The notes under the pieces are model-generated. The model did no database searches, was not told the origin of the DNA, and saw only the letters and a list, made by a program, of their open reading frames with translations. A program made the position numbers and the translations under genes. From DASRHT01 sp035293765 (GTDB lineage Bacteria > Chloroflexota > Ktedonobacteria > Ktedonobacterales > Ktedonobacteraceae), in contig DATGMF010000065.1 of assembly GCA_035293765.1 (NCBI GenBank), forward strand, positions 1 through 64,000: 64,000 nt of DNA, in the 5' to 3' direction. The number at the start of each line of letters is the position of its first letter. Position 1 is the first letter of the stretch. Positions 8,354 to 18,337 of the stretch are shown one piece after another.

Positions 8354-8679
8354 GAAAATCTTTACCCCTCTTTAGTTGACATAGGGCGGGGTCTTGGTGC
8401 GTAGCCAACCAGCGCGGACGCGATCAATCGGGTCCCTACGAAGCTTGGCCGTTTAAGAAGGCAAGCCCGGCCCCCATAGAGTACCAGCCTGTACTATCTT
8501 TATCCCCTCCAGCCCTCTCTGTAACAGACCATATCTCTGTACATATTAATCAAGTTCTACGCTCATGACAATGCATTAGCCTCATAAGCATGACCAAAGT
8601 AATGTGTCACTCTGAGATTACCCACTGGTGGAGGCAGAAAAGAAAGATTGAAAGCCAGGCTGATGGGCGTATGTAAACG
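8354..8679. other. Intergenic region with one dispersed-repeat copy
   Basis: This 326-base stretch holds no convincing gene. At 8414-8440 it has a copy of the dispersed intergenic repeat whose core reads CGTAGGGACCCGATTGATCG on the minus strand. The rest is unremarkable and should contain the promoter for the leftward kinase pair and the 3' untranslated region of the helicase gene. Confidence 0.5.
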
Positions 8680-11286
8680 CTACAAATCGCCAACAAATGC
8701 TTGGCGATCACCGAAGCTTTGCGCATCCCGATCTTCTTCGGCGTCAAGCGGCACTTCCTCTGTGCCAACGCGTGCAACCATCGAGGGGACTGTGCGGCTC
8801 TGAATGATGATGCCGTGAAGCAACGAGGCCGCTGCCTGCGAGAAAAGCGGGCGCAGTTGCTCCAGGCGCTCTCGCTGGGCAACCAGTAGGGCGACCCGCC
8901 TTTTGGCGCGAACCGAGGCGTTGCCGCCATTATCGATGCCCTCGGTCATCACCGGCGAAGCCTGCTCCCAGACATCTTTCGCGTCCAACAACTGGCCGAC
9001 AGCCGCTTGCACCTGTTGCAGCAGGTCGATGGTCTGGTTGAGTAGCATTAGAATGTCGCCTTCCGCCAGGTCAATGCGGCGCAGCAGGCCGCTAAGCGAG
9101 GTGTTGCGCGCCCACGCCAGGGCGATGCCATGAAATTCGGGCACAATGCCAGGAGTGAAGGTTACGTTGGCCCGCTCCTCAATGCCGTGAATATGCTGGG
9201 CGATGCGCCAGAGTTCGCGCCGCACCTTGACTACGCGGGGGAATGGCGTGCTGCGGTTGCTCAGTCGGCGGTCGCTATCGAAGGTGAACCAGCTACAGAC
9301 CTCGGCCAGCTCGTGCGCCGAGAGCTCGTCAAGCACTCCCTGCGTGATCAACTCAACAATAACGATGCCCGCCGGATGGAAGATGCTGCGCAACAATCGC
9401 CCCTTCAGGGTCAACTGATCGTCCTGCCCGATATAACCAAGTGCGCGCAATACGAAGACTGTGCCATCGAGTTCGGCGGCGCCGGCGCGGCTCAGAGGGA
9501 ATGCACCTATTTTCGCTCGCCGCTTCTCCAGGGCTACCAGGGCGCTCTCGGAGGCCGCTCCTTTTTTCTTGCCGGGCTTTTTGGCTTTCTTGTAACGCTT
9601 CTCAAGATGATGGAGCTCATTCAGCTCCCAGAGCAGGTAACGCTGGTATTCGCGCAGACTGGAGGCGCAAATGCGGCGCAGGTGTCGCATATCGTCGGGT
9701 CGCCAGAGATTCAGAACAGAGTTATAGCGGATTACAAATGAGCTCGTCACGGGTAGTAGCTCGTCGGTGATGCGCTGGAATGAGCTTTCAAAAAGCTCCC
9801 AGGGAGAATAGGGAATCACCGCAGCGCCACGCACATCCATCCCGCGCCTGCCAGCTCGCCCGGTCAACTGACGATACTCATTGGGAGTGAGTAAGCGCAT
9901 CTCCTGCCCATCAAATTTGCTCAGGCTGCCAACCACGACCGAGCGGGCTGGCATATTAACGCCCAGCGCCAAAGTGTCGGTGGCGAAGACGGCGCGCAGA
10001 TAGCCGCGCGCAAAAAGCGTCTCGACCAGCACCTTCAAGCCCGGCAAGAGGCCAGCATGATGGAATGCCAGGCCGCGTGGCAGGAGATTGAGCAGGAAAT
10101 GGACCTGCTGTAAATTGCGATCTTCTTTGGGCAGGTGTTCCAGCCAGACCTCAATCTCGGCTCGAATCTGAGCTTCTTCTTCGGGACTGGTAAACTGGTG
10201 CAGGGCTGCCCCCATTGCGCCTTCCTCGACCACGCGTCGTCCTGGCAGGAAGTAGAGGCATGGTAGCAGGTTGGCGTCACGCAGAGCAGTCAGCACCTCG
10301 CCAGGTTCGGGCGCCTTGCGCTGTGGAGGGCGCGCCGGACGCTGCTGGTGGGCGGCAGCCGACGATGTGGCTCCGTTCTCGCTCGTTGTCGTCGCATCGG
10401 ACCTGGCTCGCTCCTCTTTGAACTGCTGACGCCCGCCTCGCCTTTTTCTGCGCCGTTCTTCCCAGATGTCCGCCAGCTCCTCCTCTTCCTCAAGCGCCTC
10501 TGCCTCATCATCCACATCATAGCTGAAGTTGCGCCGCCCCCGGCTGGCTAATTTGGCCTCGCCGCCGATATTGGGGAAACGCTCGACGCGATTGCCTTCG
10601 GCGTCCTGGACGAGATGAAGCTTGCCATCAAGGAAATAATAGTGTTCGAGCGGGACGGCTCGCTGCTCGTGGGTGATGAGCGAGATAGGACGATGCACGC
10701 GGCTAATCCAGCTTGCCAGGTCTTCGGCATTGCTTACGGTGGCGGAAAGACCCACCAGTTGCACATGGTCGGGCGAACAGATGATGGCCTCTTCCCAGAC
10801 CGGGCCGCGGCCCACGTCGCTGAGATAGTGTAGCTCATCAAAAACAACGAAGCCCACATCGTTGAGCGAGGTGCGCGTCAGGCGCTCGCTGCCCTCTTCC
10901 AGCAGCATATTGCGGTAGACCTCGGTTGTCATAATCACAATCGAGGCGCGGCTGTGCTCGACGATATCGCCGGTCACCAGACCGACGGCATCGAGGCCAT
11001 AAATCTCGCGCAGGTCGCGGTATTTTTGATTTGAGAGCGCCTTTAAGGGTGTTGTATAGATAACGCGCTGGTGACGCTGCTGCGCCAGCCAGATCGCGAA
11101 CTCGGCTACCAGCGTCTTTCCTGTACCTGTAGGAGCTGCGACCAGCACCGATTGATCCTGTGCCAGTTGCTCAATGGCCTCCAACTGGAACGCATCAAGA
11201 GGAAAGGGGTAACGCGCTACAAACGCCTGAATATCTATGCTGCCCCCGTACCCATTTGCCACATCGTCCATGTTTTCTTGATCCAT
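8680..11286 (-). CDS. Ski2/Mtr4-like DEAD/DEAH-box RNA helicase (HelY type)
   Basis: An 868-residue superfamily 2 helicase. Motif I is APTGTGKT, motif II DELH, motif III SATVSN, and motif VI QLTGRAGRRGMD; the AFHHAGLLPG motif of the Ski2/Mtr4 group is present. A charged insertion of about 80 residues (rich in E, R and A) separates the two RecA lobes, and a DSHCT-like helical domain occupies the C-terminal 200 residues. I chose ATG 11286 because AGGA precedes it closely; the reading frame is open to 11373 but without a ribosome site. Actinobacterial homologues are called HelY. A role in RNA unwinding or decay is inferred from the family. Confidence 0.85.
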   Translation of the reverse strand: MDQENMDDVANGYGGSIDIQAFVARYPFPLDAFQLEAIEQLAQDQSVLVAAPTGTGKTLVAEFAIWLAQQRHQRVIYTTPLKALSNQKYRDLREIYGLDAVGLVTGDIVEHSRASIVIMTTEVYRNMLLEEGSERLTRTSLNDVGFVVFDELHYLSDVGRGPVWEEAIICSPDHVQLVGLSATVSNAEDLASWISRVHRPISLITHEQRAVPLEHYYFLDGKLHLVQDAEGNRVERFPNIGGEAKLASRGRRNFSYDVDDEAEALEEEEELADIWEERRRKRRGGRQQFKEERARSDATTTSENGATSSAAAHQQRPARPPQRKAPEPGEVLTALRDANLLPCLYFLPGRRVVEEGAMGAALHQFTSPEEEAQIRAEIEVWLEHLPKEDRNLQQVHFLLNLLPRGLAFHHAGLLPGLKVLVETLFARGYLRAVFATDTLALGVNMPARSVVVGSLSKFDGQEMRLLTPNEYRQLTGRAGRRGMDVRGAAVIPYSPWELFESSFQRITDELLPVTSSFVIRYNSVLNLWRPDDMRHLRRICASSLREYQRYLLWELNELHHLEKRYKKAKKPGKKKGAASESALVALEKRRAKIGAFPLSRAGAAELDGTVFVLRALGYIGQDDQLTLKGRLLRSIFHPAGIVIVELITQGVLDELSAHELAEVCSWFTFDSDRRLSNRSTPFPRVVKVRRELWRIAQHIHGIEERANVTFTPGIVPEFHGIALAWARNTSLSGLLRRIDLAEGDILMLLNQTIDLLQQVQAAVGQLLDAKDVWEQASPVMTEGIDNGGNASVRAKRRVALLVAQRERLEQLRPLFSQAAASLLHGIIIQSRTVPSMVARVGTEEVPLDAEEDRDAQSFGDRQAFVGDL

Positions 11287-11369
11287 GTTTCGTCCTGTTT
11301 GATATTTCCTTTTCCTCCTATTGTAACATGTCGAGCCTGCGTGAACAAGCCGCATATGCCTTGTAACTA

Positions 11370-12332
11370 TCACGAAGCAAGCGAGAGGGCTCGTTTCAGA
11401 TGTTCTAGCGATGTGTTGCCGCCCGAGCAGACAATGCCTACCTGCTTACCGCTCAATTCATCGCGTAAGCGATACGCTGCTGCGAGCGCGGAAGCGCCCG
11501 CCGGTTCCGCCAGGGTATGAGCATGTTCAATCATCCGTACCGTCGCCCACATGATCTCCTCTTCGCTTACCAGCAAGAAATCATCCAGGCTTTGCTGCAT
11601 AATCGTCTGTGGCAGCTCAAAGGCGATGCCGGTAGCCAGCCCTTCGGCGAAGGTGCGATTGGGAGCCGTGACAAGACTGTGCTGTCGCCAGGACTCATAC
11701 GCGGCGGGGGAAGCCTCGGACTGCACGCCGATGACGCGAATAGCAGGGTTGATCGTCTTCGCTACAATACAGGCGCCCGCCGCGCCGCTGCCGCCTCCAA
11801 TGGGCACAATAATGACCTCAAGCCCTGGCGCATCCTCCAGCATTTCCAGCGCCTCCGTCGCCACGCCAGCGATCAACAGCGGCTCGTCGCCGGAATGGAT
11901 ATAGCGGTATCCATGCTCCTGAGCTAGCGATTCGCAATAGAGTTTGGCCTGATCAAAGGTTGCGCCGTGCTCGATAACCTCGGCTCCCATGCCACGTATA
12001 GCCGCGACCTTGCCGGGATTAGCTCCTTCCGGCACGATAATACGCGCTTTCACCCCAAACAGGCGAGCTGCATAGGCCACCGATTGTCCATGATTGCCGG
12101 TCGAGGCTGAAATGACGCCCCGCGCCCGCTCTTCCGCGCTCATCTGAGATACAAGATTGATGCCGCCGCGCACCTTGAAGGCGCCCACCGGCTGGTAATT
12201 CTCATGTTTTATCAAAAGCGTTGTCCCGACTAATGCATTGATGGCGGGGTAGCTATGGAGAGGGGTACGCGCCAGATGGGGGCGAATACGCCGCTGCGCC
12301 TGTAACACGTCTTGAAAGCGGGGAATATACAT
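11370..12332 (-). CDS. Threonine/serine dehydratase family PLP enzyme
   Basis: The 320-residue product is a fold-type II PLP enzyme. It has the cofactor lysine in GAFKVRG, the phosphate-binding loop GGGSGAAG, the asparagine loop STGNHGQS, and the C-terminal SGGN. This single-domain length without an ACT domain fits catabolic threonine dehydratase, serine racemase or a related ammonia-lyase. The start is ATG 12332 with AAGGAG about ten bases upstream; a longer in-frame start at 12353 lies upstream of that site and is less likely. Substrate (Thr or Ser) cannot be settled by reading alone. Confidence 0.85.
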   Translation of the reverse strand: MYIPRFQDVLQAQRRIRPHLARTPLHSYPAINALVGTTLLIKHENYQPVGAFKVRGGINLVSQMSAEERARGVISASTGNHGQSVAYAARLFGVKARIIVPEGANPGKVAAIRGMGAEVIEHGATFDQAKLYCESLAQEHGYRYIHSGDEPLLIAGVATEALEMLEDAPGLEVIIVPIGGGSGAAGACIVAKTINPAIRVIGVQSEASPAAYESWRQHSLVTAPNRTFAEGLATGIAFELPQTIMQQSLDDFLLVSEEEIMWATVRMIEHAHTLAEPAGASALAAAYRLRDELSGKQVGIVCSGGNTSLEHLKRALSLAS

Positions 12333-12353
12333 GGATGGCCTTCTCCTTTTCAT

Positions 12354-12634
12354 AAAAGCTCAATGGGTGAGCAGGACGCGGTAATGGACTTTTACCAATG
12401 AATGTGATGGTTATGCCTGTGATCATCTCTATTATTAAGGAATCCGATCATGTGCATGCTTGCATCCTCTCCGTGGAGACGAGATTATGCAGATTATAAC
12501 AAATTATTGTGCCCATGGAGACGATCCAATCCGCGCTTTTGCTACGGTATCCCTCAGCCTTTTTGGAGAGCAAAATAAACGCCGGAAGACGAACTGTCTT
12601 CCGGCGCTGCTAATCGATAGGCCTGGAGAGGAAA
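12354..12634. other. Intergenic region upstream of the dehydratase
   Basis: I see no gene here. The right part contains the terminator of the DUF4177 gene (12581-12605). The left part should contain the promoter of the leftward dehydratase gene, but no clear consensus elements stand out. Confidence 0.4.
12581..12605 (-). terminator. Rho-independent terminator of the DUF4177 gene
   Basis: A perfect ten-base-pair stem (GCCGGAAGAC with its complement, loop of five) is followed on the minus strand by GTTTATTTTG. It lies 30 bases downstream of the stop at 12635 and is correctly oriented to end that leftward transcript. Confidence 0.75.
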
Positions 12635-12931
12635 TCAGGCCGTTTCTACGGGGCCGCTACCCTGGGGAGGCGGCGTTGGCGTGACCTGAGCGGCAGCAGG
12701 CTTCTGGTCTGCGTAATCGCCTTCCTGCGCGGGCCGCTTAAAGATATAGTAGGCCGAATTTGCAGTCAGCGGCTGGATGCCGACCAGTTCCCAGCCCTCC
12801 TGCCCCAGCCCGTTCATATAGCGGCGGGCAAAGGCACTGCGCCGTTCTTCACCAATTAACGTCTCAAGTCCTTCACAGGAGATACGACCGCGATAGTCGA
12901 TATAGACAACTTTGTAAGCCCACTGTCCCAT
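12635..12931 (-). CDS. DUF4177-like small protein
   Basis: A 98-residue protein whose core WAYKVVYIDYRG, then LNxxGxxGWELVGIQPL-like region (here MNGLGQEGWELVGIQPL) and YYIFKRP, matches the DUF4177 pattern of a small beta-alpha-beta domain. A low-complexity Ala/Pro/Thr tail follows. ATG 12931 is preceded by AAGGAG at seven bases, which excludes the longer open frame to 12991. It stands alone with its own terminator. The molecular role of the family is not known. Confidence 0.75.
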   Translation of the reverse strand: MGQWAYKVVYIDYRGRISCEGLETLIGEERRSAFARRYMNGLGQEGWELVGIQPLTANSAYYIFKRPAQEGDYADQKPAAAQVTPTPPPQGSGPVETA

Positions 12932-13202
12932 ATTATGCTCCTTGTCAGCGTAGTGCACACATCTTGCTAGTGAGCTCCCCGCCAGCATCAACCTTCGTTG
13001 CCAGCTCGCTGGCCCTCAAACGACCGGGTGACGTCGGGTTCCACAATCAACGCGCCCAATCGCAGATCGCATACCGGCGGGTTTCTCTGCACAGTGGAAG
13101 TATAACGCCGCGCAGAGCACGATGCGCCGCCATTTTGACCAGTTTTTGGCACCGCTAAAATGCTCTGGGAAGATCCTGTCAATTTTTACAGGTAAACTAC
13201 GC

Positions 13203-14012
13203 TCAGGATAACGGCAGGTCAAAAGAGAATGTGGTCCCCTTGGAGATATCCTCTGCCCCTGCACACTCGGATGATTCAAGACGCAACGCGCCGCCATGAG
13301 TCTCGATAATAGACTTTGTAATGAAGAGACCCAGGCCCGAACCCTGGCGCGCGCTCGTTCCTGGCAGGCGCGTATAGGGACGGAAAAGCAGCCCGACATC
13401 GGTCGAGGGAATACAGATCCCCTGGTTATGGACGCTGAGGTGGACCGTGCAGGACGTTGTTCTGATATGCACGGTAATGGTGGTGTTTTCATCGGAATAT
13501 TTGATGGCATTATCAAGCAGGTTGCCCAAAGCCTGCTGGAGACGCCCACTATCCCAGTTGCCAATGACCGGGGACGCGGGCGCATGCAAAACCAATGTGT
13601 GATAGGGGGCAAGCGGACGTAACTGCTCGATAGCTTCCTGCGTTAACGCGACAATGTCGCAGCGCTCACGCCTCAACGTAAACTGGCCGGAGGAGAGATG
13701 AGAGGCGTCAAGCAGATCATTCACCAGTCGGCTCAAACGGCGCGCCTGGCTGATGATGATGCTGGTGTTGCGCTGCAAGATCGGATTGCGCGATGGCGCA
13801 TTGTCGCGGCCACGCATAGAACGAGCGATCATCTGCGCATAATTAATGATCGGAGTCAGGGGGCTGCGCAGTTCATGAGCAATCATCGCGATAAATTGTT
13901 CCTTACGAGTCAGTTGCTCTTTAAGCAAGAGATTTTCTGCCGTAAGTTCATTGATCTGACTTTGTAATTGCTCAATAGTCGCTTCCTGCGATTGCTCCCG
14001 TTGCCCCTGCAT
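13203..14012 (-). CDS. Cytoplasmic sensor histidine kinase
   Basis: The 269-residue protein has no membrane segment or PAS/GAF domain. It begins with a coiled coil (about 8-35), followed by HisKA with the phospho-acceptor in HELRSPLTP and an HATPase_c domain: N box DNAIKYS, G1 box NQGICIP and G2 box RQGSGLGLF. The G1 box departs from DxGxGI by having Asn and Cys at two positions. ATG 14012 follows GAGGAG at ten bases. No response regulator is adjacent, so it is an orphan kinase whose input may come through the coiled coil or a partner. Confidence 0.85.
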   Translation of the reverse strand: MQGQREQSQEATIEQLQSQINELTAENLLLKEQLTRKEQFIAMIAHELRSPLTPIINYAQMIARSMRGRDNAPSRNPILQRNTSIIISQARRLSRLVNDLLDASHLSSGQFTLRRERCDIVALTQEAIEQLRPLAPYHTLVLHAPASPVIGNWDSGRLQQALGNLLDNAIKYSDENTTITVHIRTTSCTVHLSVHNQGICIPSTDVGLLFRPYTRLPGTSARQGSGLGLFITKSIIETHGGALRLESSECAGAEDISKGTTFSFDLPLS

Positions 14013-14205
14013 AATTGGGTATCTCCTCTTCAACTGACGGCATCCAATTATCTTCTATTCTAGACCCTGCCGCAGCAGTCACAACTGCTCCTCCCAGAAT
14101 CATGAACACACACTAATGATTGTTAGTCATTATGTAAAACATTATACACCTTTATTAAGAATGCTATCCTTGAAAGGATGGGGGCGTAGGAATATTGGAT
14201 AGCGC

Positions 14206-14418
14206 TTATTCCTGAGGAAGTAAATGAAGTTCTTGTAATTCCTCCAGCGTCGCCTCGCTGAACTGGGTGACGTCCAGCGAGGGATCGGCATGCGCGATCA
14301 AGTGGCGCAAACGCTCAATCGTTGACAGGCGCATGAAGTGATCGGAGGCCAGCAAGAGCTCGCCGACTGCTATTTCAATTTGTCGTCGCTGAATAGCGGC
14401 AAGGGCCGATTCTGCCAT
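14206..14418 (-). CDS. Small hypothetical protein, 70 aa
   Basis: A short, acidic, probably all-helical protein with no cysteine or membrane segment. GGAAAG lies eight bases before ATG 14418. It sits 51 bases downstream of the FmdB-type gene on the same strand, so co-transcription is possible. I do not recognise a family. Confidence 0.5.
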   Translation of the reverse strand: MAESALAAIQRRQIEIAVGELLLASDHFMRLSTIERLRHLIAHADPSLDVTQFSEATLEELQELHLLPQE

Positions 14419-14469
14419 TACTTATCTTTCCAGTTCGCATTATTAAGGAATGCCCGCGCAACGCTTTCG

Positions 14470-14799
14470 CTAGTCAGCCGCCGCCGTGGTCGGTGTGCTG
14501 GAACTGGCGGCCTTTTCAGCAGACTTTGCTTCATTAGCAGCCTGGCTACTCGCTGTCTTATCACCAGTGTCAGTGGTTTCGGCCTTTTTATCTTCATGTG
14601 CATTGGCGGCAGGAATCGTGCTCTGACCATGATCGGTCTTGTAAAAACCAGAGCCTTTAAAGACAATACCCGCCGGATAGAGCACCCGGCGAATGTGATT
14701 GCCGCACTCAGGACAGATGGTTAAAGGCTCATCGGTCATTTTCTGCCATGTTTCAAAGCGGTGGCTGCACGTTTGACAAAGATACTCGTACGTTGGCAT
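14470..14799 (-). CDS. FmdB-family zinc ribbon protein
   Basis: The first 45 residues are the standard FmdB/CxxC_CxxC_SSSS putative regulatory domain: MPTYEYLCQTCSHRFE, then CPECGNHIRRVLYPAG and FKGSGFYKTD. Four cysteines in two CxxC pairs should bind one zinc. The remaining 50 residues are a low-complexity Ala/Ser/Thr/Glu tail common in this family. ATG 14799 has GAGGTGAT about nine bases upstream. The family was named after a formamidase regulator, but its true role is unclear. Confidence 0.88.
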   Translation of the reverse strand: MPTYEYLCQTCSHRFETWQKMTDEPLTICPECGNHIRRVLYPAGIVFKGSGFYKTDHGQSTIPAANAHEDKKAETTDTGDKTASSQAANEAKSAEKAASSSTPTTAAAD

Positions 14800-15004
14800 A
14801 TACCAATCACCTCGTAAGTTACCAGGGGCGCGTTTGATGATCTTTATTACAGGCGTCCCTCTACATAATTGTCTGTTTTCTAATATATCAGAACAACCAT
14901 AATGGCCGTTCCAAATTAAAATAGTAGCGTGAATCGAGGCCGTTGTCAATCACCAGACGAGACTGCTAGCACTCTATTAAGAACAACATTTGCTAACGAG
15001 CGTT

Positions 15005-16996
15005 TTATTCCATGCGTCCGATATATTCTTTGACCTTCTCAGCCGCATCCCGCGTCATGCCATCCAGCGTGGCAAGCTCGTCAACGCTGGCGGCGCTGAT
15101 GGCGCGCACAGAGCCAAAGTGTTTGATCAGCGCCTGCTTCCGCTTGGGGCCGATCCCTGGTATCTCGTCGAGAACGGATTTAAAGGTACGATCCGAACGC
15201 AGCTTGCGATGATAGGTGATGCCGAAGCGATGCGCCTCGTCGCGAACACGCTGCACCAGATAGAGGCCCTGCGAGGTACGAGGCAGGATGATGGGTTCGG
15301 GCGAGCCTGGAATGAAAATTTCCTCATTCTCTTTCGCCAGCGCGACCGTCGGAATGTCAAGCTGCAACTCCTGCATGACCTCCATCGCGGCGCTCAACTG
15401 CCCTTTGCCGCCGTCGATAATGACCAGATCCGGCAAGGCCCAGTCGTGCTGCATCTGCCCGGTTGCTTTATCTTCTTCCAGGGACACTCCAGCCTCGTCT
15501 CCGCCTGCCACCTGTATTTCCGCAAGCTGCGCGTCTTCCTCGGCCTCCCGGCCAGCGCTGGCGGCTCTACGGAAGCGGCGACGCAGCACTTCCTGATGAC
15601 TGGCGAAATCGTTTGGTCCCTCGACCTGCTTGATTTTGAAGCGGCGATACTCGCTATTCTTTGGCCGTCCCCCTTCAAACACTACCATCGCGCCAACCGA
15701 ATTGGTGCCCTGCGTATTAGAGATATCGTAACACTCAATGCGCTGCGGCGGCGCTACCAGGTTAAGCGCCTCCTGCAACTCTTCCAGCGCAAGCTGCGTT
15801 TTCTGGCTATCGGTCAGCCACTTGATGCGCTGCTGCTCCAGCACCTCCTGTGCATTCTGCTTGACCATCTCGATCAGGCGCAGCTTATCGCCACGTTTCG
15901 GTACATTAATCGCAACGGCGGTGCCTCCGCTCGCGGTCCCTTTGCGCTTTTCTTTGAGCCAGCTCTGGATCACGCTGCGATCATCGGGCTCGAACTCGGC
16001 GATAATCTCGTTGGGGATATGGGGAGAGCTTTCGTAAAACTGTTGCAGGAACGAGCCCATGATCTCGCCGGGGCTGCTTTCGCGCGTGCTTTGCAGGATA
16101 AAGTATTCGCGCCCGACCAGTTTGCCGCTACGGAAAAAGAAGACCTGAGCGCATGTCTCGTCGTCGCCCCGCGCCAGCGCGATTACATCCTGGTCATCCT
16201 GGCCTTCGGTATTGATAATGCGCTGCTTCTCCAGCACGCGCTCGACGGCCTTGATGCGATCACGAACGCGGGCGGCCTCCTCGAAATTAAGATTTTCGGC
16301 TGCCGCATCCATCTTCTCGCGCAAGTCTTTGAGCACTTCGTCGTGCTTCCCTTCCAGAAAAAGGATCACCTGTTTAATCACAGCGTCGTAATCTTCACGC
16401 GAGGCGTAGGCGACGCAGGGGGCGATGCAGCGATGGATATAGAACTGTGTGCAGGGACGCGGCAGTAGCTTTTGCTTCCAGTTTGCGGGAGCTTCGCCGT
16501 TGCGCGGTGGCGCCCACGCACTGCCATCGTAGCGACAGGTGCGGAAGGCGAACAGCTTGTTCAGCAGATCGAGTGTGGCATCGACTGCGCCCGAATTGGT
16601 ATAGGGGCCAAAGTAGCGATTGCCGTCGCGCTGAAAGCTGCGCACGCGGTAGACGCGGGGAAAATCTTCCGTTAGCGAGACCTTGATATAGGGATAGCTT
16701 TTATCGTCGCGCAGCAGCACGTTATACTTGGGGCGATATTGCTTGATATAGTTGCTCTCCAGTACCAGCGCCTCAACCTCGTTTTTGACCACCAGAAACT
16801 CGATATCATCGATCTTAGCCACCATGCTGCGATTCTTAGGGCTCAGATCGGTCGATTCCTGGAAATACGAGCGCACGCGATTATACAGCGAAATCGCCTT
16901 GCCTACATATAATATAGTCCCCTCATGATCCTTCATCAGATAGATGCCTGGCTTATGGGGAAGCGAATTAAGTACAGATTGAATTTTCTCGTTCAT
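15005..16996 (-). CDS. uvrC: Excinuclease ABC subunit C
   Basis: UvrC makes both incisions around a DNA lesion during nucleotide excision repair after UvrA and UvrB load. The 663-residue protein has all expected domains: GIY-YIG nuclease (KPGIYLMKD, YVGKA), a UVR motif that contacts UvrB (LNFEEAARVRDRIKAVERVL), an RNase H-like endonuclease domain (IECYDISNTQGT, DLVIIDGGKGQ) and tandem helix-hairpin-helix motifs (IPGIGPKRKQAL). A linker near residue 515 is longer and more acidic than usual. ATG 16996 is the best start by homology to the family, although its ribosome site is distant; the frame is open to 17101. Confidence 0.95.
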   Translation of the reverse strand: MNEKIQSVLNSLPHKPGIYLMKDHEGTILYVGKAISLYNRVRSYFQESTDLSPKNRSMVAKIDDIEFLVVKNEVEALVLESNYIKQYRPKYNVLLRDDKSYPYIKVSLTEDFPRVYRVRSFQRDGNRYFGPYTNSGAVDATLDLLNKLFAFRTCRYDGSAWAPPRNGEAPANWKQKLLPRPCTQFYIHRCIAPCVAYASREDYDAVIKQVILFLEGKHDEVLKDLREKMDAAAENLNFEEAARVRDRIKAVERVLEKQRIINTEGQDDQDVIALARGDDETCAQVFFFRSGKLVGREYFILQSTRESSPGEIMGSFLQQFYESSPHIPNEIIAEFEPDDRSVIQSWLKEKRKGTASGGTAVAINVPKRGDKLRLIEMVKQNAQEVLEQQRIKWLTDSQKTQLALEELQEALNLVAPPQRIECYDISNTQGTNSVGAMVVFEGGRPKNSEYRRFKIKQVEGPNDFASHQEVLRRRFRRAASAGREAEEDAQLAEIQVAGGDEAGVSLEEDKATGQMQHDWALPDLVIIDGGKGQLSAAMEVMQELQLDIPTVALAKENEEIFIPGSPEPIILPRTSQGLYLVQRVRDEAHRFGITYHRKLRSDRTFKSVLDEIPGIGPKRKQALIKHFGSVRAISAASVDELATLDGMTRDAAEKVKEYIGRME

Positions 16997-17134
16997 TAGC
17001 TTGATGCATACCTTGTCTCGCGGAATGTCTACGGCCTGTGCCTGTACATTATATCGCGTTCGGGAAGGAGTGTCGATGCTTTTGTTCTGTTGTGGTAGCA
17101 TCCTCTATAAACATGATGAAAGGACAATAGCAAC

Positions 17135-18250
17135 ATGAGCAGTAGCTATCAGTTCAATGGCCTCGGCATGGGCCTGGGCAACCTGTCGCGTCTCTCCAAC
17201 GCCAGAACGCGCTCTATCAGCGCGGAAAATTTTAGCGGTGAGAAAGGTCGGGGCGGCATGGCGACCGAAGGCACCGGCGCGGCCTGCGCGCGTGACCTCG
17301 GCCAGGGCTGGAAAATCTCGCCCTCGATTGTGATTGCACCACATACGACTGTGACGCTGGCAGACATCCAGGGACCGGGAGCAATCCAGCACCTCTGGCT
17401 GACGACTTTCCCCACCAACTGGCGCAGGCTGGTCTTGCGGGCCTATTGGGATCACGAGGAGCAGCCCTCCATCGAGGTGCCTTATGGTGATTTTTTCGCC
17501 CAGGGCTGGTGCGAGCGCGCCAACGTGAATTCATTGCCTATTGCGGTGAATCCAGCCGGCGGCTTCAATTCCTACTGGGAGATGCCGTTTCGCCAGCATG
17601 CGCGCCTGACGATTGAAAATCTGGGGACCAGCGAAGTTGTCCTGTATTACCAGATTGACTATACCCTGACCAATGTCCCCGCAGACTCGGCCTATTTTCA
17701 CGCTCAATGGCGGCGCAGCAATCCTCTGGGCTACAAAGAGGTCCATACCCTCCTGGATAATGTGCAGGGGAAAGGTCATTACGTCGGCACCTATCTTGCC
17801 TGGCAGGCGAACAGTCCCGGTTGGTGGGGCGAGGGCGAGATGAAATTTTATCTGGACGGCGACACCGATTTTCCTACCATCTGCGGCACCGGTACAGAAG
17901 ACTATTTTGGCGGCGCCTGGGACTTTGAGCAGCCTGCCGGACAATACTGCCCTTTTTCTACGCCTTTCCTCGGGCTGCCGCAAATTATCAAGCCTGACGG
18001 CCTCTATCGCAGCCAGCAGCGCTTTGGCATGTATCGCTGGCACATCATGGACCCGATCCGCTTTGAAGCAGACCTGCGCGTCACCATCCAGGCGCTTGGC
18101 TGGCGCAGTGGCCGCCGCTACCTGCCCCTCCAGGACGATATTGCCTCGACCGCATTCTGGTACCAGACCGAGCCCCACGCGCCATACCCTCCGTTGCCAG
18201 ATGCCGACGGCCTGGAAGTCTTCACGGGCGCTGGCCCGGCCCCAGCTTGA
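17135..18250 (+). CDS. DUF2961 / glycoside hydrolase family 172 protein
   Basis: The 371-residue protein matches the DUF2961 family, now GH172, which includes difructose-dianhydride and related fructan- or arabinan-active enzymes. Visible signatures are SAENFSGEKGRGG near the N terminus, the IQHLWLTT strand, VPYGDFF, and GTGTEDYFGGAWDF at about 250-263, which carries the acidic residues expected in the active site. There is no signal peptide, so the enzyme appears cytoplasmic. It lies alone between uvrC and the Rhs region; no sugar transporter or other glycosidase is nearby, so substrate cannot be deduced. Confidence 0.85.
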   Translation: MSSSYQFNGLGMGLGNLSRLSNARTRSISAENFSGEKGRGGMATEGTGAACARDLGQGWKISPSIVIAPHTTVTLADIQGPGAIQHLWLTTFPTNWRRLVLRAYWDHEEQPSIEVPYGDFFAQGWCERANVNSLPIAVNPAGGFNSYWEMPFRQHARLTIENLGTSEVVLYYQIDYTLTNVPADSAYFHAQWRRSNPLGYKEVHTLLDNVQGKGHYVGTYLAWQANSPGWWGEGEMKFYLDGDTDFPTICGTGTEDYFGGAWDFEQPAGQYCPFSTPFLGLPQIIKPDGLYRSQQRFGMYRWHIMDPIRFEADLRVTIQALGWRSGRRYLPLQDDIASTAFWYQTEPHAPYPPLPDADGLEVFTGAGPAPA

Positions 18251-18337
18251 ACAACACCTTTTGATCTCCCCACTCCCTATTAAAGTATCCTGCGTTACGG
18301 CTGATCGGTCAGCTATAGCGCAGGAACCCGAATCCTC

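Noticed and set aside
13016..13612. 198-codon minus-strand frame
   Set aside because: It overlaps the histidine kinase in another frame and carries no domain.
14990..16468. Open frame of 492 codons on the plus strand
   Set aside because: It is the antisense shadow of uvrC, whose domains are all present on the minus strand.
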